A stretch of DNA of 64,000 nucleotides from Clostridia bacterium (lineage in GTDB: Bacteria; Bacillota; Clostridia; Oscillospirales; RGIG8002), in contig JAFZQJ010000013.1 in NCBI GenBank assembly GCA_017620395.1, positions 31,885-95,884 of the forward strand. Direction: 5' to 3'. This document shows, in pieces, positions 47,127 through 55,271 of the stretch. A model generated the notes under the pieces. That model saw only the letters and a program-made list of their open reading frames with translations, searched no databases and had not been told where the DNA came from. How positions within the stretch are numbered: position 1 is the stretch's first letter; each line of letters starts with the position of its first letter. Position numbers and translations under genes: made by a program.

Positions 47127-47423
47127 TCATCTTCTGAACGACGAAAACAGCGCCAGCGACGCCAGCAGCGCGAGCGCGCACGCCGACTGCACGGGCACGA
47201 ACGCGCCGCCGAGCTTCTCCTGAAGCGCGAGCGCGGCGAAGACTCCGGCGAAGCCGATTGCGCCGAGCAGCGCGATGAGCGTCAGGCGCGTGTTCGATTC
47301 CGCGGAGTGCGACTCCTCGCGGGTCGTTCTCCTGCGCTGCCTGCGCGGCTTGTTTTTCGGCGTGCCGTAGCCGTAGGTGCCGTATTTATCCTTGCGGTAG
47401 AAATTGTTGTTATTGTTCGCCAT
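47127..47423 (-). CDS. Hypothetical small membrane protein
   Basis: The 98-residue protein has a Asn-rich, very basic N-terminus (NNNNNFYRKDKYGTYGYG then KPRRQRRR) and two C-terminal membrane helices (residues 50-68, 77-94). The ATG at 47423 overlaps the stop of the DUF1294 gene (TGATG). The same frame extends upstream as an antisense-like Arg-rich stretch that I do not regard as coding. Function unknown. Confidence 0.65.
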   Translation of the reverse strand: MANNNNNFYRKDKYGTYGYGTPKNKPRRQRRRTTREESHSAESNTRLTLIALLGAIGFAGVFAALALQEKLGGAFVPVQSACALALLASLALFSSFRR

Positions 47424-47710
47424 CACCGCGCGCCCCCTTTCGAGATGAGCAGCGCAAGCACCGCCGCCTGCAGCAGAAGCGCAAAGGTTATCACGAGCGT
47501 AAAGTAGTTCTTCTTCGTCTTGTGGCGGAAGACCACCCTGCCGAAGAACGCGCCGACCGCGCCGCCGTAGACCGCGAGCGCGAGCAGGACGCGTTCGCTG
47601 ATGCGGTCGCCCTCCTGCATCGCCTTCGCCTTGTCCACGCCGTAGGCAACGAAGGCGACGAGCGAAGCCGCGCCGAGTATGCAGGCGTATATCCACAAAA
47701 CCGTTTTCAT
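47423..47710 (-). CDS. DUF1294 family membrane protein
   Basis: The 95-residue protein has three or four membrane helices and the DUF1294 pattern VAFVAYGVDKAKAM...ISERVLLALAVYGGAVGAFFGRVVFRHKTKK. The family is common and has no known role. The ATG at 47710 follows AAAGGGTG. It overlaps the next gene by one base. Confidence 0.85.
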   Translation of the reverse strand: MKTVLWIYACILGAASLVAFVAYGVDKAKAMQEGDRISERVLLALAVYGGAVGAFFGRVVFRHKTKKNYFTLVITFALLLQAAVLALLISKGGAR

Positions 47711-47733
47711 ATTATCACCCTTTTTGTTTTTTC

Positions 47734-49629
47734 TTATCCGACGTCCTCGACGAGCGAGGACCATTCCTCCATAAGCGGCGCTTCCTTCGCCTCGAGCTCT
47801 TCTTTTTCGGCGGTCAGCTCCGCGACCTTTTCGTAGTCGGAGAAAACCTCCGCGTCTTCGGCGAGTATGCGGGATATTTCCGCCGTTCGCGCGTTGATGA
47901 CGGCGATCTTTTCCTCAAGGACGCCGATGCGGTGGAGCTTGCGGTCGCGCTCCTTCAGCGGCGAAACGTACTTTTTCTTCGCCGCGGGCTTCTTTTCGCC
48001 GGAGGCGGCTTCCTCGTCAGCTTCGCGCGGGCGGAGCTTCTCGTATTCGGAGTAGCCGCAGTCGTAAAGCTTCAGCCCGCCGTTCTCGAAGACGGCGAGG
48101 CGGTTGCAGACGCGGTTGATGAAGTATCTGTCGTGCGAGACGGCGATCACGGTGCCGGTATAGTCCGCGAGCAGCTTTTCGAGCGCGTCGCGCCCCGGCA
48201 TATCCATATGGTTGGTCGGCTCGTCGAGCAGAAGTATATTAGGCCTGCGGCGGAATATTTTGCAGAGCGCGAGGCGCACCTTTTCGCCGCCGGAAAGCTC
48301 GCCGACGGTCTTGAAAACGTCCTCGCCGCTGAACAGGAACGCGCCGAGAGCGGTGCGCGCTTCGCCCGTCGTCATATTCGGAAAGTCCTTCTGAAAATCC
48401 TCCAGCACCGTAAGCGGCGAGAAGTTCTGCGTCATCGTCTGGTCGAAGTAGCCGACGTTCGCGTGCAGTCCGAAGCGGCTTTCGCCCGAAAGCGCGGGTA
48501 TCTTTTTCATCAGCGTTTTCACGAGAGTCGACTTGCCGCAGCCGTTATCGCCGATGATGCCGAGCTTTTCGCCGCGCTTGACGACGGTGTCCAGCTCGCC
48601 GAGCGGAAAACCGTAGCCGAAGCGCAGATGCTCGCAGACGAGGGCGTTCTCCACCGTTTCGCGCTCCGGCGCGAACGCTCCGCGGAAGACGGATTCGTCA
48701 GCGGCGCGCGGCGCGGAGGTGTCTCCGATCCGCTCGATCTGTTTGAGCTTCGCCTGCGCCATCTTCGCCTTGTTTGCTTTATAGCGGAAGCGCTCGACAA
48801 GCGCGGAGAGGCGTTCGACCTCCTTTTTGCGCATCAGCGCGTCCTTCAGCTCGCGCTCGTAGTTCTCCTTTTTCTGCGCCGCGAAGGCGGTGTAGTTGCC
48901 GGAGTAGCGGCGCGTTTCGCCGTATTCGATCTCATAGACGACGTTCACGATCTTGTCGAGGAACATTCGGTCGTGCGAGACTATGACTATCGAGCCGCGG
49001 TATTTCACGAGATAATCCTCGAGCCATTCGACCGCGGAAAGGTCGAGGTGGTTCGTCGGCTCGTCGAGCAGAAGCACCTGCGGCTTGGAAAGCAGTAGCA
49101 CCAGCAGCGCGAGCTTCGTGCGCTGGCCGCCGGAGAACTCCCGCAGCGGGCGGGAAAGATCCGACTCCGCGAAGCCGAACCTCTTCAGCGCCGTGCGGTA
49201 TTCCTTCTTATAGGTGTAGCCGCCGAGGTCTTCGAAGCGCTCCTGAAGGCGCGAATACTCGCGGGCGTTCTCCTCGCTGCCGTCGCGCTCGACCGCTTCG
49301 AGCGCGGCAGCCATGGCTCGCTCCGTTTCGATAAGCCCGGAATACGCGGTCAGCAGCTCCTCCTCAAGCGTTCTTTCGTCGCCCGCTTCAAACGTCTGCT
49401 TCAGGCAGCCGACGACGGGGGCTCCGGTCTTGTGGAAACCGAAGTCCGATTCGCCCGTTCCTTTTATCATATCGACCTCGCCGGTCAGCGCACGGAGCAG
49501 AGTCGTTTTGCCGCATCCGTTGCGCCCGACGACCGCGATCTTTTCGTTTTCGCGGACGGCGAAGTTTATTTCGGTAAGCACCGGCTCGCCGTCGTATTCG
49601 ACGCTGCCGTTGTTGATTACAATCTGCAT
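47734..49629 (-). CDS. ABC-F family ATPase
   Basis: The 631-residue protein has two ABC ATPase domains and no membrane part: Walker A GRNGCGKTTLLRAL and GDNGCGKSTLVKTL; signatures FSGGQRTKLALL and LSGGEKVRLALC; Walker B LLLDEPTNHLDLS and LLLDEPTNHMDMP. A linker lies between them and a coiled coil at the C-terminus. ABC-F proteins act on the ribosome; some give antibiotic protection, others tune translation. The long C-terminal coiled coil is Uup/YdiF-like. GAGGAG precedes the ATG. Confidence 0.92.
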   Translation of the reverse strand: MQIVINNGSVEYDGEPVLTEINFAVRENEKIAVVGRNGCGKTTLLRALTGEVDMIKGTGESDFGFHKTGAPVVGCLKQTFEAGDERTLEEELLTAYSGLIETERAMAAALEAVERDGSEENAREYSRLQERFEDLGGYTYKKEYRTALKRFGFAESDLSRPLREFSGGQRTKLALLVLLLSKPQVLLLDEPTNHLDLSAVEWLEDYLVKYRGSIVIVSHDRMFLDKIVNVVYEIEYGETRRYSGNYTAFAAQKKENYERELKDALMRKKEVERLSALVERFRYKANKAKMAQAKLKQIERIGDTSAPRAADESVFRGAFAPERETVENALVCEHLRFGYGFPLGELDTVVKRGEKLGIIGDNGCGKSTLVKTLMKKIPALSGESRFGLHANVGYFDQTMTQNFSPLTVLEDFQKDFPNMTTGEARTALGAFLFSGEDVFKTVGELSGGEKVRLALCKIFRRRPNILLLDEPTNHMDMPGRDALEKLLADYTGTVIAVSHDRYFINRVCNRLAVFENGGLKLYDCGYSEYEKLRPREADEEAASGEKKPAAKKKYVSPLKERDRKLHRIGVLEEKIAVINARTAEISRILAEDAEVFSDYEKVAELTAEKEELEAKEAPLMEEWSSLVEDVG

Positions 49630-49649
49630 TTTTGCTCCTCGGCGATCGA

Positions 49650-51467
49650 TTAAAGATATCTTTCAAGGCGCCTGCGCGCCTCTTTTTCGTCCTTTATGCA
49701 GCGCTCCTCGATGCTGCCCACGAAGGCGGCGAACGCCTCGCGCAGGTAGGCGTGAGTGACAAGAAAGCTGATGCGCGGCTCTTTCAGACGGCTTACCGCG
49801 ATTGAGCTCTCGGTGACGGAGATCTGCACGTTTTCAAACACCGCCTCCGGCAGAATGAAGAAACGGAAGTTCGGATAGTTATCCATAAGCGAGAGCACGC
49901 CGCGTATCTGCTCGGCGTATTCCTCCGGCGTGTAATATACCCTTACGCCCGGCAGGTCGACGGCGACTTTGCCGGCGGCGATGGTCTCCTTGTCGGCGAG
50001 AACTCCGCAAAGGTGCATATAGCCGCCGCTGAGATTTTTCTCAAGCACGCTGCGGCGCGCGTTCAGCACCGCGAACATCTGCCTGCTCTCCTCCTCGGAC
50101 GCGCCGGAGCGGGCGAGCATACGGCGCAGCGTTTCTTCCGGCATAACGCTTACCGGCAGACCTACGCCGACGACGCTCAAAGCGCTTCCGCTCATAGCCG
50201 CGATACGCTCCGCCGAGTCGGAACCGTAGACCTTGACGAGCGGCTTCGACGTAGCGAGCATCGCGTCGAACCCGGTTTTGTGCGCCTCGAGTATCTTCGA
50301 GTCCGTGTCGTATCTGTAAATCCCGTGCAGCTCCTCGCCGCCGACGACTCCGCCGCCCTCCACGCAGGCGTAACCCGGGCAGAGGAAAAGCGTATATGAG
50401 AATCGCGACTGATTCTGCCGCCTGAAATAATACGACGTTATGCCGCCGGACATATAAAGCGGCAGCCAGTTATATATCGCGCTGAACATCTCGCCCGAAG
50501 CGCGGTCGACGTTGTGGATCACCGTGATCTTTGTGCCGTTGCTCAGGCATCCGAGCAGCAGTGAAAACAGACGCGCGTTGAACTCCGCGTCGCCGTTCAT
50601 CCAGTCGAGGTTCTGATCGGAGTAGAGGCAGAGCTCCTTCATCCGCTCGCGCATCGCGCCGGAAAGGAAGCGCAGCACCGCGCTGCGGAGTCCGTCTACG
50701 CCGTAATATATGCGCTCGCCGGTATGAAGCACGCTCCGCTCCGCAAGCTCCTCGGGAGGCAGAAGCGGCGTGCTCATGCGCGGCGCGAAGCTCTCCAGAT
50801 TCTCGAGCAGCTTCTCCACCGCCGGGACGTTCAAATCCCTTCCGGTGTCGAAAAGCCATTCGCGCAGGAGGAAAAAGGCTTCCTCCTCGTCCTCCGGCTT
50901 GCCCTCGGGCGCCTCCGCGAGCGCGGCGAATTCGGCGAGTCTGTTCTGCTCCGTCAGGCGCTTGAGCAGTACGGTGCAGATATCGTCCACCATCTGCGGA
51001 TTCGACTCAGGCGAGCGCTGCCCGTTGCGGAAGCGGCTGATATAAGAGGCGTCGAGGTTAAGCAAGTGGCCGAAGCGGACGTTTGAAAGCTCGGCAAGCT
51101 CCATAACGGCGTTCAATCTGCCGCCGAGCTGAGCGAAAGGCGCAAGCCTTTTTTCCTTTCGCGGCTTCGCGGAGATCGTGTTCACTCCGTCGTACAGCCA
51201 GTCGGTCAGCCGCTGACGCATATACGCGTCGGACTCCTCGGGCTCGCATCCGATCAGGACGCGGAGCGCGGGAGCGCTGCCTTTTTCGGACGCGAAAGCG
51301 CACAAACCTTCGACGAGGCGGCGCGAAGACGCCGCGCCCTTCTTCGGCACGCGCACCCCTTTGCACATGCGGCTGATATTTGATCTGTCGCAGCCGACGC
51401 TGCGCGCTATGTCCGAAGGCGACGCGCCGACTGTTTCAAACGCCGTATTCAGTCTTTCGGCAAACAT
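49650..51467 (-). CDS. Large regulator with two helix-turn-helix regions
   Basis: The 605-residue protein starts with a XRE-like HTH (SPSDIARSVGCDRSNISRMCKG) and has a second one near residues 115-150 (SNVRFGHLLNLDASYISRFRNGQR). The remaining 400 residues are a mixed alpha/beta region with no domain I recognise; it may sense a ligand. It diverges from an unassigned small RNA, and palindromes lie between their promoters, so it may control itself and the RNA. GGGAGG precedes the ATG. Confidence 0.75.
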   Translation of the reverse strand: MFAERLNTAFETVGASPSDIARSVGCDRSNISRMCKGVRVPKKGAASSRRLVEGLCAFASEKGSAPALRVLIGCEPEESDAYMRQRLTDWLYDGVNTISAKPRKEKRLAPFAQLGGRLNAVMELAELSNVRFGHLLNLDASYISRFRNGQRSPESNPQMVDDICTVLLKRLTEQNRLAEFAALAEAPEGKPEDEEEAFFLLREWLFDTGRDLNVPAVEKLLENLESFAPRMSTPLLPPEELAERSVLHTGERIYYGVDGLRSAVLRFLSGAMRERMKELCLYSDQNLDWMNGDAEFNARLFSLLLGCLSNGTKITVIHNVDRASGEMFSAIYNWLPLYMSGGITSYYFRRQNQSRFSYTLFLCPGYACVEGGGVVGGEELHGIYRYDTDSKILEAHKTGFDAMLATSKPLVKVYGSDSAERIAAMSGSALSVVGVGLPVSVMPEETLRRMLARSGASEEESRQMFAVLNARRSVLEKNLSGGYMHLCGVLADKETIAAGKVAVDLPGVRVYYTPEEYAEQIRGVLSLMDNYPNFRFFILPEAVFENVQISVTESSIAVSRLKEPRISFLVTHAYLREAFAAFVGSIEERCIKDEKEARRRLERYL

Positions 51468-51493
51468 CTTCCCCGCCTCCCTTCGTTAAAAAG

Positions 51494-51522
51494 ATAATAA
51501 CACAATCCGAGGAAAATTGCAA
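51494..51522 (-). promoter_or_regulatory. Promoter of the two-HTH regulator
   Basis: Leftward TTGCAA (51522-51517), 17-nt spacer, TATTAT (51499-51494). Confidence 0.7.
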
Positions 51523-51529
51523 GACCGTG

Positions 51530-51566
51530 TTGACATATATTTTGTCAATGACAATTCAATGTCAAC
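51530..51566. promoter_or_regulatory. Nested palindromes between divergent promoters, likely operator
   Basis: TTGACAT ... ATGTCAA form outer arms, with TTGTCA-A-TGACAA inside. The sites sit between the regulator promoter and the small RNA promoter. Confidence 0.5.
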
Positions 51567-51568
51567 CC

Positions 51569-51597
51569 TTGCAAAAGGTGAAAAGCTTTGATATATT
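51569..51597 (+). promoter_or_regulatory. Promoter of the small RNA
   Basis: TTGCAA (51569-51574), 17-nt spacer, TATATT (51592-51597). Confidence 0.7.
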
Positions 51598-51603
51598 ATA
51601 GGT

Positions 51604-51763
51604 GTCGGCAGGGTGAACGCCCTGCAGCCAGATCTTTGCCTGGAGCCGGGTTCGATTTTGTGTTGATCTTTCCACTTGCCAATCGGGGTTCAATGCATGG
51701 CGCGCCGGCTTTACGGCAAACTGCAAAAAAGCACTTCCGGTAACGGAAGTGCTTGTTTTTTTG
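51604..51763 (+). ncRNA. Candidate structured small RNA of unknown family, about 160 nt
   Basis: It has its own promoter, no ORF with a ribosome binding site, and a strong terminator (GCACTTCCG / CGGAAGTGC then T-run, 51729-51763). Stems seen: GCAGGG-TGAACG-CCCTGC (51607-51624), CCAG/CTGG (about 51628-51643), and AGCCGG (51644-51649) pairing with CCGGCT (51715-51720), enclosing CGATT/AATCG. The downstream gene is on the other strand, so it is not a leader. I could not match it to SRP RNA, tmRNA or RNase P; it does not form the rod of 6S RNA. Confidence 0.6.
51729..51763. terminator. Terminator of the small RNA
   Basis: AAGCACTTCCG / CGGAAGTGCTT hairpin followed by GTTTTTTTG; it may also stop the convergent membrane protein gene. 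Confidence 0.85.
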
Positions 51764-51773
51764 TTGCCGGCGA

Positions 51774-52226
51774 TTATCCGGCGGATGAGCCGTCCGCTTT
51801 TTCGCCGGACGCGGCGTCCGGCGCTCCGGTCTCTTCGGCGCGGGCGCGTAAGGCGGCGAGCTCCTCGGCCTTCTCGCGGTTCAGTCTTCTCACCCTGCTG
51901 ATAAATACGATGCAGACGGCGGAGGCGAAAATTATCGCGATATGCCCTATAAGCGCCTCCTGCGAGTAGCTGACGAAGTTGTTGCCTTCGGAAAGCGTAT
52001 ACGCGGAGCAGACGGCGGTCACTACCGCGCAGACTACGCCGGAAAAGCTGCCGAAAAGCGACGTCATCGCGGCGACTCCCGCGAGCGGAAGCACGTTCAG
52101 CGCCGGCTGCTTCGTCAGCACGGCGGGCACCGAAAGCGCGGCGACCGTTATAAGCGATATTGCCGCGTGAACGAGCTTTTCACCGACGGTCTCGGCGTTA
52201 TTCGTTTTCTTATCGTGTTTATCCAT
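51774..52226 (-). CDS. Hypothetical membrane protein
   Basis: The 150-residue protein has about four membrane segments (residues 17-37, 42-60, 62-80, 92-110) and a hydrophilic Ala/Glu-rich tail. I cannot assign a family; the layout is somewhat like membrane sensory modules. AGGAGA precedes the ATG. It follows the diguanylate cyclase gene by 47 bases and may be co-transcribed with it. Confidence 0.65.
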   Translation of the reverse strand: MDKHDKKTNNAETVGEKLVHAAISLITVAALSVPAVLTKQPALNVLPLAGVAAMTSLFGSFSGVVCAVVTAVCSAYTLSEGNNFVSYSQEALIGHIAIIFASAVCIVFISRVRRLNREKAEELAALRARAEETGAPDAASGEKADGSSAG

Positions 52227-52273
52227 AAGAGTTCTCCTATAGGATCGTTATTACCGTTTGCGGCGGCGGGAAA

Positions 52274-53635
52274 TCACTCTGCGAATCTGCAGTCGCCTCC
52301 GCCTTCGCGCTTGACCTGGTAAAGCGCGTTATCGGCACGCTTGAAGACGGTCCTTATCGAAACGTCATCTCCGCCGAAGGCGACGCCTACGCTGACAGAA
52401 GCCGCAATCTCCGGATCCTCCGGCTTTGCGAGCTCGGCGTTGACGCTGTTGATCTTTTTCTTGATAAGGTCGGTGAATTCCTCCGTTACGTTCGTCATAA
52501 GCACGACGAATTCGTCGCCGCCAATACGGCTTATATAATCGTCGGAGCGGAAGTGGTTTTTCAGCGTTTCCGAAACCTTGACGAGCACCCTGTCGCCGAC
52601 GTCGTGGCCGTGAGTGTCGTTGAAGCCCTTGAAGTGGTCTATGTCGATAATGATCATCGCGTAATCGTTCGCGCACACGACGTTGCACACCTGCTCGTAG
52701 CCCGCGCGGTTATACGCGCCGGTCAGCTCGTCGTGAGTAGCCTGATACGCAAGACGCGCGGTCTTCTCTTTGTTGCTGCCGTAGATACGGTTATACGTTT
52801 TCGCGAGGAAGCGGTATTCGTACGCACCCGTCACGTCGAGCGGCTGGTCGTCGCGTATGCGCGGTATAGCGCGGAGCAGAGGGCCGGTAACGAGCACCGC
52901 GGTAAGCACGACCATTACAAGCACGATGAGAATGAGCGCGAATATGTACACCTGCTGGAGCGCGAGTCTGCCGCGCATATGATCGGCAGCGTCGACCTCC
53001 TTCGCGCGCGTATCGGTCTCGATGTAGTCAAGGCACTCGTCGAGCTTCGCCATTATCGCTTCCTTCTGGCGAAGGTATTCGGTATCGAACACTATCTCGC
53101 GCGCTTTCTTCATCATTTCTTCCGGAGTGAGCCGCATCTCGTCCTGCGGAACCATATTGCCGGTGGATTTAAGCTCGGGGAAATCGTCCAGCTTATAGTC
53201 GCTGTCTGCGGCTATCGTAAGAAGCATCGCGTGGTATTCGCTCTCCATGAGGCGATCGGACGCCTCCTTCGACGCCCTCAGCGACTGCGCCGCCGAAGTT
53301 TCGGAAAGATGCTGCTCTATCGTTTCAAGCGCGTTGTCCCTGCGCTTCGTAACGTTCGCTTCGTTGAAGTAGTTATCGCAATACTTACGGTCGCCCGTCA
53401 CGACGAAGGCGCGTACCTGTTCGGTAAGGTAATCGGAACCGACGCGCATTCCCGTGGCCGCCTTCTCGAGATCGATATAATCGTCCGTCGCCTTGCGCAT
53501 GGCGTTATAGCCGCTCATCGTCAGATAGACCGAGACGAGCAGCAGTACGGAAAAAAGTATGGCAAGGCCGACCGTAACGTAATTCAGTTTTCTCTGCGAA
53601 ACGCCTCTGTTGCGCAGGTTTGAAATAAACTTCAT
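52274..53635 (-). CDS. Membrane-bound diguanylate cyclase (GGDEF)
   Basis: The 453-residue protein has a helix at residues 20-42, an extracytoplasmic helical region of about 175 residues, a second helix near 230-252, a HAMP-like stretch and a C-terminal GGDEF domain. The domain has DELTGAYNRAGYE, MIIIDIDHFKGFNDTHGHDVGD and the intact active site RIGGDEFVVL. It should make c-di-GMP in response to an outside signal. No inhibitory RxxD site was evident. It has its own promoter. Confidence 0.92.
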   Translation of the reverse strand: MKFISNLRNRGVSQRKLNYVTVGLAILFSVLLLVSVYLTMSGYNAMRKATDDYIDLEKAATGMRVGSDYLTEQVRAFVVTGDRKYCDNYFNEANVTKRRDNALETIEQHLSETSAAQSLRASKEASDRLMESEYHAMLLTIAADSDYKLDDFPELKSTGNMVPQDEMRLTPEEMMKKAREIVFDTEYLRQKEAIMAKLDECLDYIETDTRAKEVDAADHMRGRLALQQVYIFALILIVLVMVVLTAVLVTGPLLRAIPRIRDDQPLDVTGAYEYRFLAKTYNRIYGSNKEKTARLAYQATHDELTGAYNRAGYEQVCNVVCANDYAMIIIDIDHFKGFNDTHGHDVGDRVLVKVSETLKNHFRSDDYISRIGGDEFVVLMTNVTEEFTDLIKKKINSVNAELAKPEDPEIAASVSVGVAFGGDDVSIRTVFKRADNALYQVKREGGGDCRFAE

Positions 53636-53703
53636 ATCGTCAACCCTCTCGGAATAATACTCTCTGTTTCTGATAAAAACCCATTTTCCTACATAATTAA
53701 TTT

Positions 53704-53732
53704 ATTCTATCATACGGGGATTAAAAATGCAA
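53704..53732 (-). promoter_or_regulatory. Promoter of the diguanylate cyclase gene
   Basis: Leftward TTGCAT (53732-53727), 17-nt spacer, TAGAAT (53709-53704). Confidence 0.7.
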
Positions 53733-53749
53733 GCACTATTTTTGTGAAA

Positions 53750-53782
53750 TAAAAAACACAGGCGTCGCGTGGACGCCTGTGT
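53750..53782 (-). terminator. Terminator of the YegP-like gene
   Basis: Read leftward: ACACAGGCGTC / GACGCCTGTGT hairpin followed by TTTTTA. Confidence 0.9.
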
Positions 53783-53802
53783 CTATACGGCTGCGTTCCG
53801 GA

Positions 53803-54168
53803 TTACTCGCTGACGATCTCCGCGTCGGGAGCGTTTTTGCCGATGCTGGCGATGCCGTTCAGGCAGCTCGCCTTGGCCTTGTAGCCTTCGCCGGTGGCGA
53901 TGATCTCGCCGTTGGCGGCCTTCAGGCGGAAGCGGAACTCGCCCTTCTTATCGGTGTAGACTTCGTACTTCGGGTTCTTGAGGACCTCGAAGTTCTCGAC
54001 GGTCTGATCCTCGACGTGAGCGCCCGCGTTCTTCTTGACGCTGGCGATGCCGTTCTTGCAGGTCGATTCGGCGGAGTAAACCTCCGAGACGGCGATGACT
54101 TCGCCGTTGCCGGCCTTGAGGTTGAATACGAATCCGGTCTTGGTCTGCTTAATAACGAATTTTCCCAT
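53803..54168 (-). CDS. YegP family protein with two DUF1508 repeats
   Basis: The 121-residue protein holds two DUF1508 units: FVIKQTKTGFVFNLKAGNGEVIAVSEVY and the matching YEVYTDKKGEFRFRLKAANGEIIATGEGY (read in part), each followed by a CxNGIASxxKNA helix. These small proteins are widespread and their role is unknown. It has its own promoter and terminator and a GAAAGGGAG binding site. Confidence 0.9.
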   Translation of the reverse strand: MGKFVIKQTKTGFVFNLKAGNGEVIAVSEVYSAESTCKNGIASVKKNAGAHVEDQTVENFEVLKNPKYEVYTDKKGEFRFRLKAANGEIIATGEGYKAKASCLNGIASIGKNAPDAEIVSE

Positions 54169-54241
54169 GATAAACTCCCTTTCTTTTTATTACGCGGGCA
54201 TTTCCGCGAATTAAGGGTTGAAACCCTTCCCTCTTACGTTC

Positions 54242-54270
54242 ATTTTATCGCATTTGTGCTCATTTGTCAA
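54242..54270 (-). promoter_or_regulatory. Promoter of the YegP-like gene
   Basis: Leftward TTGACA (54270-54265), 17-nt spacer, TAAAAT (54247-54242). A near-consensus, probably strong promoter. Confidence 0.8.
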
Positions 54271-54294
54271 GATTTATGTTCATTTACCGAACCG

Positions 54295-55257
54295 TTACTT
54301 GCGAAGCTCGGCGATGAGATCGTAGGCGAACTTCAGCTCCTCGAAGGTGCAGTGCTCCTGCACGAAATGCGTGGTGCAGCAGACCCAGCGCTTGCCCTTC
54401 AGCAGCGAGAAGACGCGGCGGATGTCGCTCTCCAGCTTCCCGTAGTTGCCGAAGCCGAGCGCGGTCTGGACGCAGACGCCGCCCATGATCGCGAATTTGT
54501 CGCTGTACTTCTCGAGCCAGAGGTCGTAGCTCATGCCCGCCGCTTCCTGCCACGGATGCACGAGGTTATAGCCGAGCTCGATGACTCCGTCGAGCGCGGG
54601 GATTATGTTGCCGTCGGAGTGTAAGCTCAGGAACTTGCCGTGCTTGCGGACCGCGTCGCCGATGACCTTATGCCCGGGCATTATCATTTCGCGGAACATC
54701 GTCGGGCTGAAGAGCAGAGTGTTCTGCGAGCCCCAGTCGTCGGAAACGTGGATCATATCCATGCCGAGCTCGCAGACGTTCTCCGCGAACTGCGCGTTCC
54801 ACTTCGCCTGCCGCTTGTAAAGCTCCATCATCTCGTCGGGATAGAGCGCCATGTAGAGCAGGTGGTTTTCTATCGCAAGCGGGTCGCTCAGGCACTCAAA
54901 GATGCCGGGAGTCTGCATATAGCAGAAACGCTCGCGCTGACCGCGGTAATACTCAAGCTCCTTGCGGATGCCGTCGTAGTCCTCCATCCTGTCGACCGGC
55001 TGAAGAGGCATATCCAGCAGCATCTGCGGCGTGATGGTTATCCCCTCTTTTTTCATGCCGACTATCTTGTGGTAGTCGAAGGGATACGGACCGCCGAAGA
55101 TGTGCGCCATATCGAATTCGTATTCGTCCTCGAATTTTTTGTAGTCTCCCCACTGCGAATGCTCCCAGTCGAGATTCCAGGCGATCCAGCCGTAAACGGG
55201 CGTTCTGCCGGGGTTGTTTCCGCGGATCGTTTCCGCGACGAGCTCGTAAGATTTCAT
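54295..55257 (-). CDS. Uroporphyrinogen decarboxylase (URO-D) family protein
   Basis: The 320-residue protein has the TIM-barrel pattern of URO-D-like proteins: DMIHVSDDWGSQNTLLFSPTMFREMIMP (read in part), FLSLHSDGNIIPALDGVIELGYNLVHP and FAIMGGVCVQTAL. No haem genes are near, and the family includes many corrinoid methyltransferases, so a methyl-transfer role is more likely than haem synthesis. The ATG at 55257 follows AAAGGA; a TTG six bases earlier is also possible. This is the last gene of native-like composition before the island. Confidence 0.82.
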   Translation of the reverse strand: MKSYELVAETIRGNNPGRTPVYGWIAWNLDWEHSQWGDYKKFEDEYEFDMAHIFGGPYPFDYHKIVGMKKEGITITPQMLLDMPLQPVDRMEDYDGIRKELEYYRGQRERFCYMQTPGIFECLSDPLAIENHLLYMALYPDEMMELYKRQAKWNAQFAENVCELGMDMIHVSDDWGSQNTLLFSPTMFREMIMPGHKVIGDAVRKHGKFLSLHSDGNIIPALDGVIELGYNLVHPWQEAAGMSYDLWLEKYSDKFAIMGGVCVQTALGFGNYGKLESDIRRVFSLLKGKRWVCCTTHFVQEHCTFEELKFAYDLIAELRK

Positions 55258-55271
55258 AGTCAAGCGTCCTT

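Noticed and set aside
51640..51720. tRNA-like T-arm motifs (GGTTCGATT, GGGTTCAAT) in the small RNA
   Set aside because: No acceptor stem, anticodon arm or CCA layout could be built around them.
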